A DNA stretch of 64,000 nt from Lewinellaceae bacterium (GTDB lineage: Bacteria > Bacteroidota > Bacteroidia > Chitinophagales > Saprospiraceae): the NCBI GenBank assembly GCA_024644235.1, contig JAHELJ010000019.1, positions 893 through 64,892 on the forward strand, in the 5' to 3' direction. Below, one piece after another: positions 45,848 through 54,019 of the stretch. Each line of letters starts with the position of its first letter. Position 1 is the first letter of the stretch. Below the pieces are notes generated by a model, which saw only the letters and a list, made by a program, of their open reading frames with translations, did not search any database and was not told the DNA's origin. The position numbers were made by a program, and so were the translations under genes.

Positions 45848-46789
45848 ATGGAAGCACTCTTTCAGACAGATTTTCAATTTCCCGGGCAGGTTAGCTTTTA
45901 TCGGGGAAAGGTTAGGGATGTATATACGGTGAACGACCGCTTGATTATGATTGCCAGTGATAGGATATCTGCTTTCGATCATGTCCTGCCCAGACCGATT
46001 CCACACAAAGGACAGGTCTTGAATCAAACTGCCGTCCATTTTCTCGAGGCCACAAGAGATATCGTACCCAACTGGCTAGAAGCTAGTCCGGATCCCAATG
46101 TGTCTATCGGTGCTCAGTGTGACCCTTTTAAGATTGAGATGGTGATCAGGGGTTATCTGGCTGGGCATGCATGGAGAGAGTACAAGGCCGGAAAGCGGTC
46201 AATATGCGGTGTGCCAATGCCCGAGGGCATGAGGGAGGGAGACCGGTTTCCTTCGCCTCTGGTCACACCAGCCACCAAGGCGGAGCAGGGCCATGATGAA
46301 GATATTTCCAAGGAGGAGATCCTATCCCGCAGTCTCGCTACTGCTGACCAGTGGGATGAATTGGAGCACTATACCCGATCGCTTTTTGCCCGGGGTACCG
46401 ACATGGCCAGGAAGCAAGGTTTGTTGTTGGTGGATACAAAATATGAGTTTGGATTGCGTGACGGAACCATCCATCTGATCGATGAGATTCATACCCCGGA
46501 TAGTTCGCGGTATTACTATGCAGATGGATACGAAGAAAGGCAGCAAGCTGGCAAAAGACAAGAGCAACTTTCCAAAGAGTTTGTTAGAGAGTGGTTGATG
46601 GAAAATGGATTTCAGGGGAAGGAAGGACAAAAAATGCCAGCGATGCCGGATTCATTTGCCCAGAAAGTGAGTATGCGGTACATCGAACTCTATGAGACGG
46701 TGACTGGCAAACGTTTTGAACGACCTGGTGCCCAAAACAACATTACCGATCGAATCCATCAGAATATTTCCAATTATTTTGGGTGGTAG
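45848..46789 (+). CDS. purC: Phosphoribosylaminoimidazole-succinocarboxamide synthase (SAICAR synthase)
   Basis: ATP-dependent joining of CAIR and aspartate in purine synthesis. 313 residues, the longer yeast-like form. Motifs: [31 protein letters not shown], then [29 protein letters not shown], and [12 protein letters not shown] with [13 protein letters not shown]. No other pur genes are nearby. The 3' end overlaps the convergent gene at 46774 by 16 bases. Confidence 0.96.
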   Translation: MEALFQTDFQFPGQVSFYRGKVRDVYTVNDRLIMIASDRISAFDHVLPRPIPHKGQVLNQTAVHFLEATRDIVPNWLEASPDPNVSIGAQCDPFKIEMVIRGYLAGHAWREYKAGKRSICGVPMPEGMREGDRFPSPLVTPATKAEQGHDEDISKEEILSRSLATADQWDELEHYTRSLFARGTDMARKQGLLLVDTKYEFGLRDGTIHLIDEIHTPDSSRYYYADGYEERQQAGKRQEQLSKEFVREWLMENGFQGKEGQKMPAMPDSFAQKVSMRYIELYETVTGKRFERPGAQNNITDRIHQNISNYFGW

Positions 46790-47754
46790 AGAGAGTCAAT
46801 CGCCATTATTGTCTTCCTCAGGTCTTTTTCATTACCCACTTTTCCCAGCGAAGTGTTTGCTTCGATACCAAGCCTTTCCAATCCATTTCTTACTGACCTC
46901 TTGTTTAACTGAATTTCTATCAGTCTGTATGATGCATTAGCCAAATAATAGGCCTGTTTGTCATAGGTTGCGGAATAGGATTGAGCAACTGGAGAGATTG
47001 CATCGGAAAATGACTTCTGCTTCATAAGGAGTTTGACCAATTTCAACTGATCGGTGTCGACCAATACTTGAAAGAACAGTCCACCTGAAATCCGAGCCTG
47101 ATTTGCTTCGATCTTGAGATCACTGACTAGCCCTGTCTTCTTCAGTAGATTACCTAGGAGAAGACTGGCCCCAGGGTTTGCGGATTCCATCTTAATTTCC
47201 GCCTGTTGCATGCCTTTCCTAGGGATAGAAGAATAATTTAATACCTCGGCAAAATCGACGGAGTCAAATTCAATGACCGAGGCCAAATCGGTGTCCTTGG
47301 GAATAGTAAACTTAACCCTAAGCCGAAATGGCTCGGAGAATCCCTTCTCAAAAAGGATCTCTTCCCCTTCCGACGTTAGTACAAAACGTTGTACCGCTGA
47401 TGGAGGTACGACATACACTGCTGCACCATATTTTAAGTAGATCGAATGTGTGATCACATTGAATTTGATGTTTGGTACCTGAAAAACATCTCCTTTGGAT
47501 GTGGCAATAGCTCCTTCATACCAGTGAATGAGCTGCCTGCGCATGCGTCTGTCATAGAATTGGTGGATGTTCTTCCGAATATAGTCCTCGTTGTCGATCA
47601 AAGCAGTGCCTGACAGAAACTGCACAAGTCCTGGATCCATAGATTGTGCCCTGCTCAATTGCAGGAATCCGAACCCTATCAGAAATGCTGAGATGAGCCA
47701 ACATCTGATCATTTCCCTGCTTGTTATGATTAATGAATTGTGATGTATTTTCAA
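46774..47754 (-). CDS. Secreted protein of unknown function, 326 residues
   Basis: The second Met (base 47712) gives a typical signal peptide, [23 protein letters not shown]; the first ATG adds 14 residues and may be unused. The mature part is about 290 residues with no cysteine pattern. It includes a [19 protein letters not shown] stretch, a beta-rich [21 protein letters not shown], and an [13 protein letters not shown] segment before a helical C-terminus. The [16 protein letters not shown] type of text recalls Bacteroidota periplasmic proteins without assigned domains. It is transcribed toward purC. No function is proposed. Confidence 0.75.
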   Translation of the reverse strand: MKIHHNSLIITSREMIRCWLISAFLIGFGFLQLSRAQSMDPGLVQFLSGTALIDNEDYIRKNIHQFYDRRMRRQLIHWYEGAIATSKGDVFQVPNIKFNVITHSIYLKYGAAVYVVPPSAVQRFVLTSEGEEILFEKGFSEPFRLRVKFTIPKDTDLASVIEFDSVDFAEVLNYSSIPRKGMQQAEIKMESANPGASLLLGNLLKKTGLVSDLKIEANQARISGGLFFQVLVDTDQLKLVKLLMKQKSFSDAISPVAQSYSATYDKQAYYLANASYRLIEIQLNKRSVRNGLERLGIEANTSLGKVGNEKDLRKTIMAIDSLYHPK

Positions 47755-47804
47755 GGTAAGTATTTATTGATGTGTTTTCTTATAACGATGTAAAGTCTGC
47801 ATAG

Positions 47805-48467
47805 ATGGCATCCCGAAAAGAGATTATTGGTGCAACGCATGATTTTCACAATCAAGACTATGCGATTGACTGGGAAGCCAGGTATCGCGATCACACGAAT
47901 CGGCAGATCTTGTTTAGAGACATTGGTGATCTCATTCAGGCCAACTTAAATAAGAATGCTACCATCCTGGAGCTCGGAGTAGGTCCGGGTTTCTTAGCCC
48001 ATGATCTGCTCAATCGGTTTGATAATATAACCTATGTGGGATTGGATTTTTCGAAGGCTATGCTGCACGTGGCAAATAAAAGGCTGAGATCCTTCGCTGA
48101 TAGGTTTTTAGCGGTGCGGGCTGATTTAACCGGTGAGTTTACAACATCTCTCCACACCAACTCAGTGGTCGTCACATGCTGGTCACTCCATGATCTGGGA
48201 AGTGCCGCTGCCATCCGTCACGTGTATAGTCGCTGCCGGAATATCCTTGACGGCATATTGATAAATGCTGACTTTATCAGACCAGTTGGTACAGAGTATG
48301 AATATGAATCAGGCAGAATCGCTAGCGAAGATCACCTGGAAATGCTGCGACTGCTAAATTATGAAAATGTGCAGGTGACTAAGAGCTATGAAGTGGATGT
48401 TGGGAAGCCGACCGCTGCCAATAACTATACTTGCCTGTTCGCTGAGTATAGGTCAAAAACAGAATAG
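47805..48467 (+). CDS. Class I SAM-dependent methyltransferase
   Basis: 220 residues. Motif I ILELGVGPGFLAHDLL (about 47-62), the acidic strand-2 end YVGLDFSKAML, motif for the adenine pocket VRADLT, and the post-motif VVVTCWSLHDLGS are visible. The substrate cannot be told; small-molecule or quinone-type methyltransferases have this layout. It faces the DUF2892 gene and is followed by a weak hairpin. Confidence 0.85.
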   Translation: MASRKEIIGATHDFHNQDYAIDWEARYRDHTNRQILFRDIGDLIQANLNKNATILELGVGPGFLAHDLLNRFDNITYVGLDFSKAMLHVANKRLRSFADRFLAVRADLTGEFTTSLHTNSVVVTCWSLHDLGSAAAIRHVYSRCRNILDGILINADFIRPVGTEYEYESGRIASEDHLEMLRLLNYENVQVTKSYEVDVGKPTAANNYTCLFAEYRSKTE

Positions 48468-48496
48468 CCAACTCTTACCGAGCTGGCCATTCTTTG
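48467..48496. terminator. Weak hairpin between convergent genes
   Basis: GCCAACTC (48467-48474) and GAGCTGGC (48480-48487) pair with one mismatch across a 5-base loop, followed by CATTCTTT. It overlaps the methyltransferase stop and lies between two convergent genes, where a bidirectional terminator would fit. The stem is short. Confidence 0.35.
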
Positions 48497-48516
48497 CAGG
48501 TTAATTATTATTTATA

Positions 48517-48732
48517 TCAAGCCTCTGATCTTTCCAGTGGACAAGTACTCCATCCGAAAAGACTGTAAAGGGGACAACTGCTTATAAGGCTGGTACCTAG
48601 GAATACTACCGCTACTACCAGTAAGACTATTCCTAATGTTCCTGTGATAACGTTACTGAAATAGAGGATCGCGATAACTGCTGCAAGTAATGTCCTAAGG
48701 CCGCGATCGATATTACCCATATTCTTTTTCAT
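48517..48732 (-). CDS. DUF2892 small inner-membrane protein
   Basis: 71 residues: MGNIDRGLRTLLAAV, then hydrophobic segments (AVIAILYFSNVITGTLGIVLLVVAVVFLGT) and the C-terminal CPLYSLFGWSTC. This matches the DUF2892 (YgaP membrane domain-like) family, with two transmembrane helices and a conserved N-terminal D-R and terminal C-P-x-Y-x-x-x-G. Family members often accompany rhodanese-like or thiol-stress genes. It lies directly downstream of a Crp/Fnr-type regulator gene, from which it is separated by a palindrome and a good promoter element, so it is a likely target of that regulator. Confidence 0.9.
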   Translation of the reverse strand: MKKNMGNIDRGLRTLLAAVIAILYFSNVITGTLGIVLLVVAVVFLGTSLISSCPLYSLFGWSTCPLERSEA

Positions 48733-48757
48733 GATAGCGATGTTTTAATGTTCGTAT

Positions 48758-48765
48758 CAAAGTTA
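48758..48765 (-). promoter_or_regulatory. -7 promoter element for the DUF2892 gene
   Basis: On the minus strand the bases read TAACTTTG, a perfect TAnnTTTG. It ends 25 bases before the DUF2892 start. No clear -33 TTG at normal spacing, which fits an activator-dependent promoter. Confidence 0.65.
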
Positions 48766-48784
48766 AATCGACTGGTCATCAATA

Positions 48785-48806
48785 GTTGGTGACTATAGTC
48801 ACCAAC
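48785..48806. promoter_or_regulatory. Perfect 22-bp palindrome, candidate Crp/Fnr operator
   Basis: GTTGGTGACTA followed immediately by its exact reverse complement. It contains GTGA-N6-TCAC, the core of Crp/Fnr-family sites. It abuts the stop codon of the Crp-type regulator gene and is centred about 30 bases upstream of the DUF2892 -7 element, at roughly -40 to -45 from the expected start. That is the usual place for a class II activator site. There is no loop or T-run, so a terminator is unlikely. Confidence 0.75.
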
Positions 48807-49433
48807 TCAAAGAATCTTTAGCCGGTCCGGCAATTGTTTTACCTGTCCATCCTCTTCCAACTTATGGAGAATACGGGTGACCACTTCACGGGAGGTTCCC
48901 ACCTCATTGGCAATCTGTCGGTGGGTGATCTTCAGATCGACTGAGCCTTTGAGTAATTTTCGCTGCTGCAGATAGTCCATGATCCGCTTGTCAAGACGGT
49001 CGAAAAGAAGGTGGTTAATTGTGCTTAGCAGATCGTTGTAACGCAGCTGATACATATTGAAGAATAACGAGTTCAGATTGGGATATTGTTTGATCCACCC
49101 GGTCACCAAATCTACCGGGAGAAGAATAGCCCGGGTAGGTTCTTCGACGACAGCCATGATACGGCTGGGTTCTTGACTTAGACAGGCCGCAAACGACATG
49201 ATGCATGTCTGATCGGGTTCAATGTAGTAAACCAGGAATTCCCTATCCTCGTACTTGGTAATTACCTTAATCAGGCCTTCTAGCACAAGTGGAATCACTC
49301 GGACATACTGTCCTTCCTTGAGAAGTACTGCGCCGGGTTCGAAGGTTTGTTCCTGACTGCTTTTCTCAATCTCATCAATGAGTTCACTACCCAGATGTCC
49401 AAAATGCCGTTCCAGCAATTGACGTGAATTCAT
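48807..49433 (-). CDS. Crp/Fnr family transcriptional regulator
   Basis: 208 residues. An N-terminal cyclic-nucleotide-binding-like beta-barrel (PGAVLLKEGQYVRVIPLVLEGLIKV, about 33-57, then YYIEPDQTCIMSFAACL) is followed by the dimer helix and a winged-helix domain. The recognition helix is in ITHRQIANEVGTSREVVTRILHKLEEDG. It lacks the N-terminal cysteine cluster of FNR and the cAMP-binding Arg-Ser pair of CRP, so the effector is unknown. The two cysteines in CIMSFAAC could be redox-sensitive. The palindrome beyond its stop codon suggests it controls the DUF2892 gene. Confidence 0.92.
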   Translation of the reverse strand: MNSRQLLERHFGHLGSELIDEIEKSSQEQTFEPGAVLLKEGQYVRVIPLVLEGLIKVITKYEDREFLVYYIEPDQTCIMSFAACLSQEPSRIMAVVEEPTRAILLPVDLVTGWIKQYPNLNSLFFNMYQLRYNDLLSTINHLLFDRLDKRIMDYLQQRKLLKGSVDLKITHRQIANEVGTSREVVTRILHKLEEDGQVKQLPDRLKIL

Positions 49434-49502
49434 CTATCGCTAAGGTTTTATAATTTCAGGAATTCAATATTGTGATATTCACCGCTGAATCAAAATAAGC
49501 AC

Positions 49503-50171
49503 ATGAAATATTTTACCAAAGACTTCATTAAGTTTCTGAAAGAGCTCGCTGCCAACAATGATAGGGATTGGTTCAATGCGAATAAGAACCGTTTCGTAGA
49601 CTCTGTTCAGGATCCTTTTCGGGTGTTTGTCGAAGACATGCTGACCAAGATGTCAAAATCAAATCCGGCTCTCGAACATGTTCAAGCTAAGGACTGTGTT
49701 TTCCGGATATACCGTGATACCAGATTTAGCAAGGATAAGACTCCCTATAAAACGCATATGGCTGCACTGATCAGTCCCGGAGGGCGTAAGGACAAGACTC
49801 ATCCGGGTATGTATATCCAGCTCTCGGCAGAAGATGCAAGAATGTATAGCGGAGCCCATATGCTGGACAAGGACCAGCTCCAGGCGATTCGGGAAGCTAT
49901 TGCCAATGATTTGAAAGGTTTCTCCAAAGCGATCAGTAATAAGAAGTTTGTGGCAACTTTTGGAAAGGTGCTTGGTGATAAGAACAAAAGACTCAGCTCG
50001 CCCTTTGCCGAACTGGCTGACCAGCAGCCTCTACTCTACAACAAATCATTCTACTATTTTAAGAAATGGCCACCCAGTCAGATTCTTAAAGAATCGTTCA
50101 GTAAGGACCTGATTGATGCTTACAAGTCGGCTCAGCCGGTCAATGATTTCCTCTTCAAAGCATTGAGTTAA
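49503..50171 (+). CDS. DUF2461 family protein
   Basis: 222 residues matching the DUF2461 / TIGR02453 family. Signatures are FLKELAANNDRDWFNANKNRF near the N-terminus, RIYRDTRFSKDKTPYKTHMAA in the middle, PGMYIQLSAEDARMYSGAH, and the C-terminal FKKWPPSQIL. The family is widespread but has no assigned biochemical role. It is divergent from the Crp-type gene with a 69-bp spacer and convergent with the lipoprotein gene. Confidence 0.92.
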   Translation: MKYFTKDFIKFLKELAANNDRDWFNANKNRFVDSVQDPFRVFVEDMLTKMSKSNPALEHVQAKDCVFRIYRDTRFSKDKTPYKTHMAALISPGGRKDKTHPGMYIQLSAEDARMYSGAHMLDKDQLQAIREAIANDLKGFSKAISNKKFVATFGKVLGDKNKRLSSPFAELADQQPLLYNKSFYYFKKWPPSQILKESFSKDLIDAYKSAQPVNDFLFKALS

Positions 50172-50174
50172 GGG

Positions 50175-50570
50175 CTAATCCCCCGATTTATAGGTGATCG
50201 TGGCTTCTCCCAGCCAAACACATACAATGTCACGCGAGGTAGGGGTGAGGTGCGTGCGAATTGAAAGGTCATCAGAGGTTGTGGCATTAAATTGCCTGAC
50301 AAAGGCGCTGTCCGTCTGGAACTTAAAAAGTTCCTCATCGTCTACCGTTGTCACTACTACAGTCAACTGCTGATTGGGGCAGATCGAATAATCACTAATG
50401 ATCAGGCTCGCTATCCCATCAACTGCCGGGACAACTACAGTGGTGTCACTGGAGTGGTCTCCTCCCACAACCCAGCTTGTTTCGAATTTTTCGGAAGAAT
50501 TCTTATCCTCCTCTTTGTTACAGCCTACCACCATCAGGGTGACCAGCATCAATACATATTTGATACACAT
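50175..50570 (-). CDS. Small lipoprotein of unknown function, 131 residues
   Basis: The signal peptide ends in a lipobox LMVVGC with lipidated Cys17. The Asn/Lys/Glu-rich residues just after it (CNKEEDKNSSEKF) fit Bacteroidota lipoproteins. The remainder is a predicted beta-sandwich (GIASLIISDYSICPNQQLTVVVTT) with two further cysteines. There is no recognisable domain. It faces DUF2461 and lies after the terminator of the plug-domain gene. Confidence 0.78.
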   Translation of the reverse strand: MCIKYVLMLVTLMVVGCNKEEDKNSSEKFETSWVVGGDHSSDTTVVVPAVDGIASLIISDYSICPNQQLTVVVTTVDDEELFKFQTDSAFVRQFNATTSDDLSIRTHLTPTSRDIVCVWLGEATITYKSGD

Positions 50571-50604
50571 TGAACAATTCTAATTAACTATCTACATAGA
50601 CGGC

Positions 50605-50646
50605 AAAAAGGGGATCCAAGGTTTGTTGGCATCCCCTTTTTTTTTT
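50605..50646. terminator. Intrinsic terminator, bidirectional
   Basis: AAAAAGGGGAT (50605-50615) and ATCCCCTTTTT (50631-50641) form an 11-bp perfect stem with a 15-base loop. T tracts on both strands allow use in either direction. On the minus strand it ends the plug-domain gene 27 bases after its stop. Confidence 0.88.
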
Positions 50647-50672
50647 GAATCCATCTGCTTTAGTAGATATAG

Positions 50673-51077
50673 CTATTTCAGAGCAGCATGGTGTTTTGTC
50701 TGAATCTCGATTACGCCATTGGCCCCCTGTTCCCCATACCGGGTGAGCTCGTAAGCATTCTTAAGAATTCGGATTGAAGCAACGTTGGCCATGTTGATCA
50801 TGCGGTTTGCCTGCCGGTAGCTGGTGCCCAATGGAAATCCATCTATGACGTAAAGAGGTTCCCGATTCGACACACTTCCGGCCTTTCGCATTATGATTCG
50901 GGTTTGATCGCCGGTTCCCGAGATCATTAGACCGCTGCTACCCCGAAGAGCCTCTGCTAAATTGGTGTACTTTGACAAGTAGCTGTTGTGAGGATTCGCA
51001 GTGCGATCAATCCTGTCGCTGGTTTGACAACAGACGAATAAGAGGGATGCCATCAGCATCATCCAAACTGTTTTCAT
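50673..51077 (-). CDS. Stand-alone TonB-receptor plug-domain lipoprotein
   Basis: 134 residues. The signal peptide has a lipobox-like LLFVCC (Cys16 or Cys17). The rest is a TonB-dependent receptor plug domain: DQTRIIMRKAGSV, then EPLYVIDGFPLG, then VASIRILKNAYELTRYGEQGANGVIEIQTK, matching the C-terminal portion of plug domains. No beta-barrel follows in either direction, so it is an isolated plug rather than a truncated receptor with a visible remnant. Such short plug lipoproteins are known in Bacteroidota, but their role is unclear; binding to TonB-system or receptor partners is an inference. Confidence 0.85.
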   Translation of the reverse strand: MKTVWMMLMASLLFVCCQTSDRIDRTANPHNSYLSKYTNLAEALRGSSGLMISGTGDQTRIIMRKAGSVSNREPLYVIDGFPLGTSYRQANRMINMANVASIRILKNAYELTRYGEQGANGVIEIQTKHHAALK

Positions 51078-51286
51078 AGTGTTCCTTTTTTAATGGTTCA
51101 AAAAGAGTATCGGTAGAACCCTAGATGAAAGTAGAGCAAGGCGAGGTAGAACCATTAAATAAGGAGAAACTTGACTTTGAGAAGATGGTCTTAAGATAAG
51201 TAAAAACTCGCCAAAGATCAACAGAAACCTTTAGACCTTCCGGAGATAACCGTAGATATTTGTAAATTATCAGCTGATTTCCTCCG

Positions 51287-52204
51287 ATGACCAGATCACT
51301 CCTTTATCTCTTAAGCCTTCCGGTAATCCTCCTGATCTCAGGAGCGTGTAATCACCTGACATCACAGGAATCCGAGCTCTATATAGTCATGGATTTGACC
51401 CCCGAAAATGTGTATACCTCTGGTATTGAGGGGCCTGCAGTGGATGACGAAGGTAATATCTATATTGTCAATTTCCAGGAACAAGGTACGATTGGAAGGA
51501 CCAATCCTCAAGGTCATAGTGAGCTGTTTGTACGGCTTCCGGAGGGCAGCGTTGGTAACGGTATCCGGTTGGATCGAGACGGAGCTTTACTTGTTGCTGA
51601 TTACACCGGACATAATGTCCTTAGGATCAATCCTGTTACTAAAGCCATTGCGGTCTATGCACATAACAGTGAGATGAACCAACCAAATGACCTGGCAATT
51701 AGTGAGGACGGGACAATTTATGCCAGCGATCCAAACTGGTCAGAATCTACTGGAAATCTGTGGCGAATAAATAAAGATGGATCTACTGTATTGCTGGAAT
51801 CGGATATGGGAACGACCAATGGTGTAGAGGTAAGCCCGGATGGTGGATTCCTTTATGTAAACGAAAGTGTACAGCGTAACGTATGGAAATACAGGATCAC
51901 ACCAGAAGGCATTTCTGACAAGCAGCTCTTCCATCAGTTTGAAGATCACGGCATGGATGGTATGCGATGCGATACCCAGGGAAACCTCTACATTACCCGA
52001 TATGGCAAGGGGACGGTCGCCATTTTATCTCCCAGTGGTGAACTTGTACGGGAGGTGATGATGAAGGGTAAGAAAACGTCGAATATTGCATTTGGCGGGC
52101 CTGATGGTCGCACGGCATATGTAACGCTTCAAGACCGGGGATGTGTCGAAACCTTCCGTACCGAATTTCCTGGTAGATCTTTTAAAATGTGGTCAGACAA
52201 ATGA
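51287..52204 (+). CDS. SMP-30/gluconolactonase-type beta-propeller lipoprotein
   Basis: 305 residues. The signal peptide ends in LLISGAC with lipidated Cys21. The six-bladed propeller carries the SMP-30 metal ligands in GIEGPAVDDEGNIYIV (Glu), GTTNGVEVSPDGGFLYVNES (Asn) and DGMRCDTQGNLYITRYG (Asp), so lactonase-like hydrolysis is plausible. A promoter-like GATATTTG at 51255-51262 precedes it. The stop overlaps the amidohydrolase start (ATGA), opening a four-gene operon of exported enzymes. Other esterase-type substrates cannot be excluded. Confidence 0.88.
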   Translation: MTRSLLYLLSLPVILLISGACNHLTSQESELYIVMDLTPENVYTSGIEGPAVDDEGNIYIVNFQEQGTIGRTNPQGHSELFVRLPEGSVGNGIRLDRDGALLVADYTGHNVLRINPVTKAIAVYAHNSEMNQPNDLAISEDGTIYASDPNWSESTGNLWRINKDGSTVLLESDMGTTNGVEVSPDGGFLYVNESVQRNVWKYRITPEGISDKQLFHQFEDHGMDGMRCDTQGNLYITRYGKGTVAILSPSGELVREVMMKGKKTSNIAFGGPDGRTAYVTLQDRGCVETFRTEFPGRSFKMWSDK

Positions 52205-53451
52205 AAAAATTTAAATTCGGTTGTATCGTAATGGGCTTCTTTGTAGCCCTTTTTCCCATCAGTCTTTCAGGGCAGCAAATTGATCTTTTGATTAAGAACG
52301 GACATGTCATCGATGCCAAGAACGGCATTGATCAAGTCATGGATGTCGCTATTGAAGACGGAAAGATTTTTGAGGTAGCGGAAAACATTGATGTGGCCCG
52401 GGCTTTCCGGGTAGTGGACGCAGAGGGTCTATATGTGGTGCCAGGTCTTATTGATATTCATTCACACAATTTTCACGGAACTGAGCCCGATGCCTATCTG
52501 AGTAATAGTTTTCAGGCATTACCCCCGGATGGATTTACATTCAGATCAGGTGTCACGACGATCGTCGACGTAGGAGGAGCTGGATGGCGAAACTTCAAAA
52601 CTTTTAAAAGCCAGACCATAGACCGTTCCAAAACAAGAGTATTGGCCTTCCTAAACATCGTAGGGTCCGGCATGAAGGGTGGGGCGATCGAACAGAATCT
52701 GGCTGACATGGATGCCAAGCTCACCGCCATGGAAGCTAAGCAGTACCCTGGGATTGTGGTGGGTGTAAAACTCGCTCACTACTATGGCCCGGAATGGATC
52801 CCCACAGAGAAGGCGGTAGAGGCAGGCAACTTGGCTGACATCCCGGTTATGGTTGATTTTGGAGGCTATGAGGAGCCGTTGGCTCTGGATACCCTCTTCC
52901 TTCACAAACTGAGGCCCGGTGATATTTTTACTCACTGCTATGCTGACGTGACCGGTCGCGTGGCTATAGTCGACGAACAGCGAAAGATCAGGCCATTCGT
53001 ATTGGAAGCGCAGAGAAAGGGACTGATCTTTGATGTCGGACATGGCGGAGGCAGCTTTCGATGGGATCAGGCAATACCTGCTGTGAGACAGGGACTCAAA
53101 CCAAATACCATTAGTACGGACCTGCATACCGGCAGTATGAATGCTGGAATGAAAGATCTGACCAATGTGATGTCAAAATTTTTAAACTTGGGCCTGACCA
53201 TGCCTGAGGTGATTGAACGCAGCACCTGGAATCCAGCTCAGGTCATTAAGCGAACCGATTTAGGTCATCTCGACGTGGGGGCGGTTGCCGATGTAGCGAT
53301 TCTGAGGTTGGCAGAGGGAGATTTTGGCTTTGTCGACGTAAGAGGTTGGCGGCTCAATGGCGATCAAAAACTGATCTGCGAGCTTACCCTTCGTGAAGGA
53401 GCCGTGGTGTGGGATCTGAATGGCCTGGCCAGTCCTCAATGGGAAGAATAA
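52201..53451 (+). CDS. Exported amidohydrolase / deacetylase family metallohydrolase
   Basis: 416 residues from the ATG at 52201; a GTG four codons upstream is not needed because the ATGA overlap with the previous stop is typical. A signal peptide (KFGCIVMGFFVALFPISLSGQQ) precedes a full dihydroorotase-like barrel. Binuclear metal ligands are visible: the HxH in GLIDIHSHNFHG, the carboxylated Lys in VGVKLAHYYG, His in IFTHCYAD, His in FDVGHGGGSF and Asp in ISTDLHTGSM. It resembles the EF_0837/AHA_3915 amidohydrolases found with SelA-like D-glucosaminate ammonia-lyases (family memory). N-deacylation of an amino acid or aminosugar acid is inferred. Confidence 0.88.
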   Translation: MKKFKFGCIVMGFFVALFPISLSGQQIDLLIKNGHVIDAKNGIDQVMDVAIEDGKIFEVAENIDVARAFRVVDAEGLYVVPGLIDIHSHNFHGTEPDAYLSNSFQALPPDGFTFRSGVTTIVDVGGAGWRNFKTFKSQTIDRSKTRVLAFLNIVGSGMKGGAIEQNLADMDAKLTAMEAKQYPGIVVGVKLAHYYGPEWIPTEKAVEAGNLADIPVMVDFGGYEEPLALDTLFLHKLRPGDIFTHCYADVTGRVAIVDEQRKIRPFVLEAQRKGLIFDVGHGGGSFRWDQAIPAVRQGLKPNTISTDLHTGSMNAGMKDLTNVMSKFLNLGLTMPEVIERSTWNPAQVIKRTDLGHLDVGAVADVAILRLAEGDFGFVDVRGWRLNGDQKLICELTLREGAVVWDLNGLASPQWEE

Positions 53452-53488
53452 ACTCTATAACTTTAGATAGCATTGAAAAATTTTACCG

Positions 53489-53953
53489 ATGAAATCAACA
53501 ACTAATCGAAGAAATGTCTTTAAACGAATTGGTGCAGCATTGGCTGCTACCTTAGGAATCTCATCTGTCGCTGCTGCTGCTCCCTCAAATCAGAAGAAGG
53601 TTGTGGGCGAGGTGATCAATGACCAGGATGTGCCCTTGTTCTCAAGTGCGGTTAAGCATGGTAACTTGCTCTTCATAGCCGGCAAGGGGGCCCACTTCGA
53701 TGGGGATATCAGTGCGCATACCGATCATGTCTTGAATGAAATTGAGAAAGCACTGAAGGAGAATGGCTCTTCGATGGACAAGGTGCTTAAGGTTAATGTA
53801 TACCTTCACGATCTGCAGGATTACCATGCTATGAATGCGGTGTACCGTGGTCGATTTGGACCAAATCCACCGGTGCGCACGACGGTAGCCACGTATGGAG
53901 GAGTGCCGGGAGACTCTCTAGTAGAAATAGATTGTATTGCTGCCCTTGATTAG
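53489..53953 (+). CDS. Tat-exported RidA family enamine/imine deaminase
   Basis: 154 residues. The first about 30 contain a twin-arginine signal (TNRRNVFKRIGAALAATL followed by SSVAAAA). The mature part is a complete RidA domain with LFIAGKGAHFDG, VLKVNVYLHDLQDYHAMN, and the catalytic Arg in PPVRTTVATYG before SLVEIDCIAAL. RidA proteins hydrolyse reactive enamines released by PLP enzymes and are normally cytosolic. Export with a PLP enzyme next door is therefore notable. It is 37 bp after the amidohydrolase and 66 bp before the PLP gene. Confidence 0.88.
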   Translation: MKSTTNRRNVFKRIGAALAATLGISSVAAAAPSNQKKVVGEVINDQDVPLFSSAVKHGNLLFIAGKGAHFDGDISAHTDHVLNEIEKALKENGSSMDKVLKVNVYLHDLQDYHAMNAVYRGRFGPNPPVRTTVATYGGVPGDSLVEIDCIAALD

Positions 53954-54019
53954 CAGGAGAGTGCAGTGCTGATTCAACTCAGTACCTGATTTAATTATTC
54001 ATCAAAAATTGAAGGAATC

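Noticed and set aside
49475-49486. GTGATATTCAC near the Crp-type gene start as an autoregulatory site
   Set aside because: The half-sites GTGA and TCAC are only three bases apart, whereas Crp/Fnr sites need six; only the palindrome at 48785-48806 has the correct spacing.
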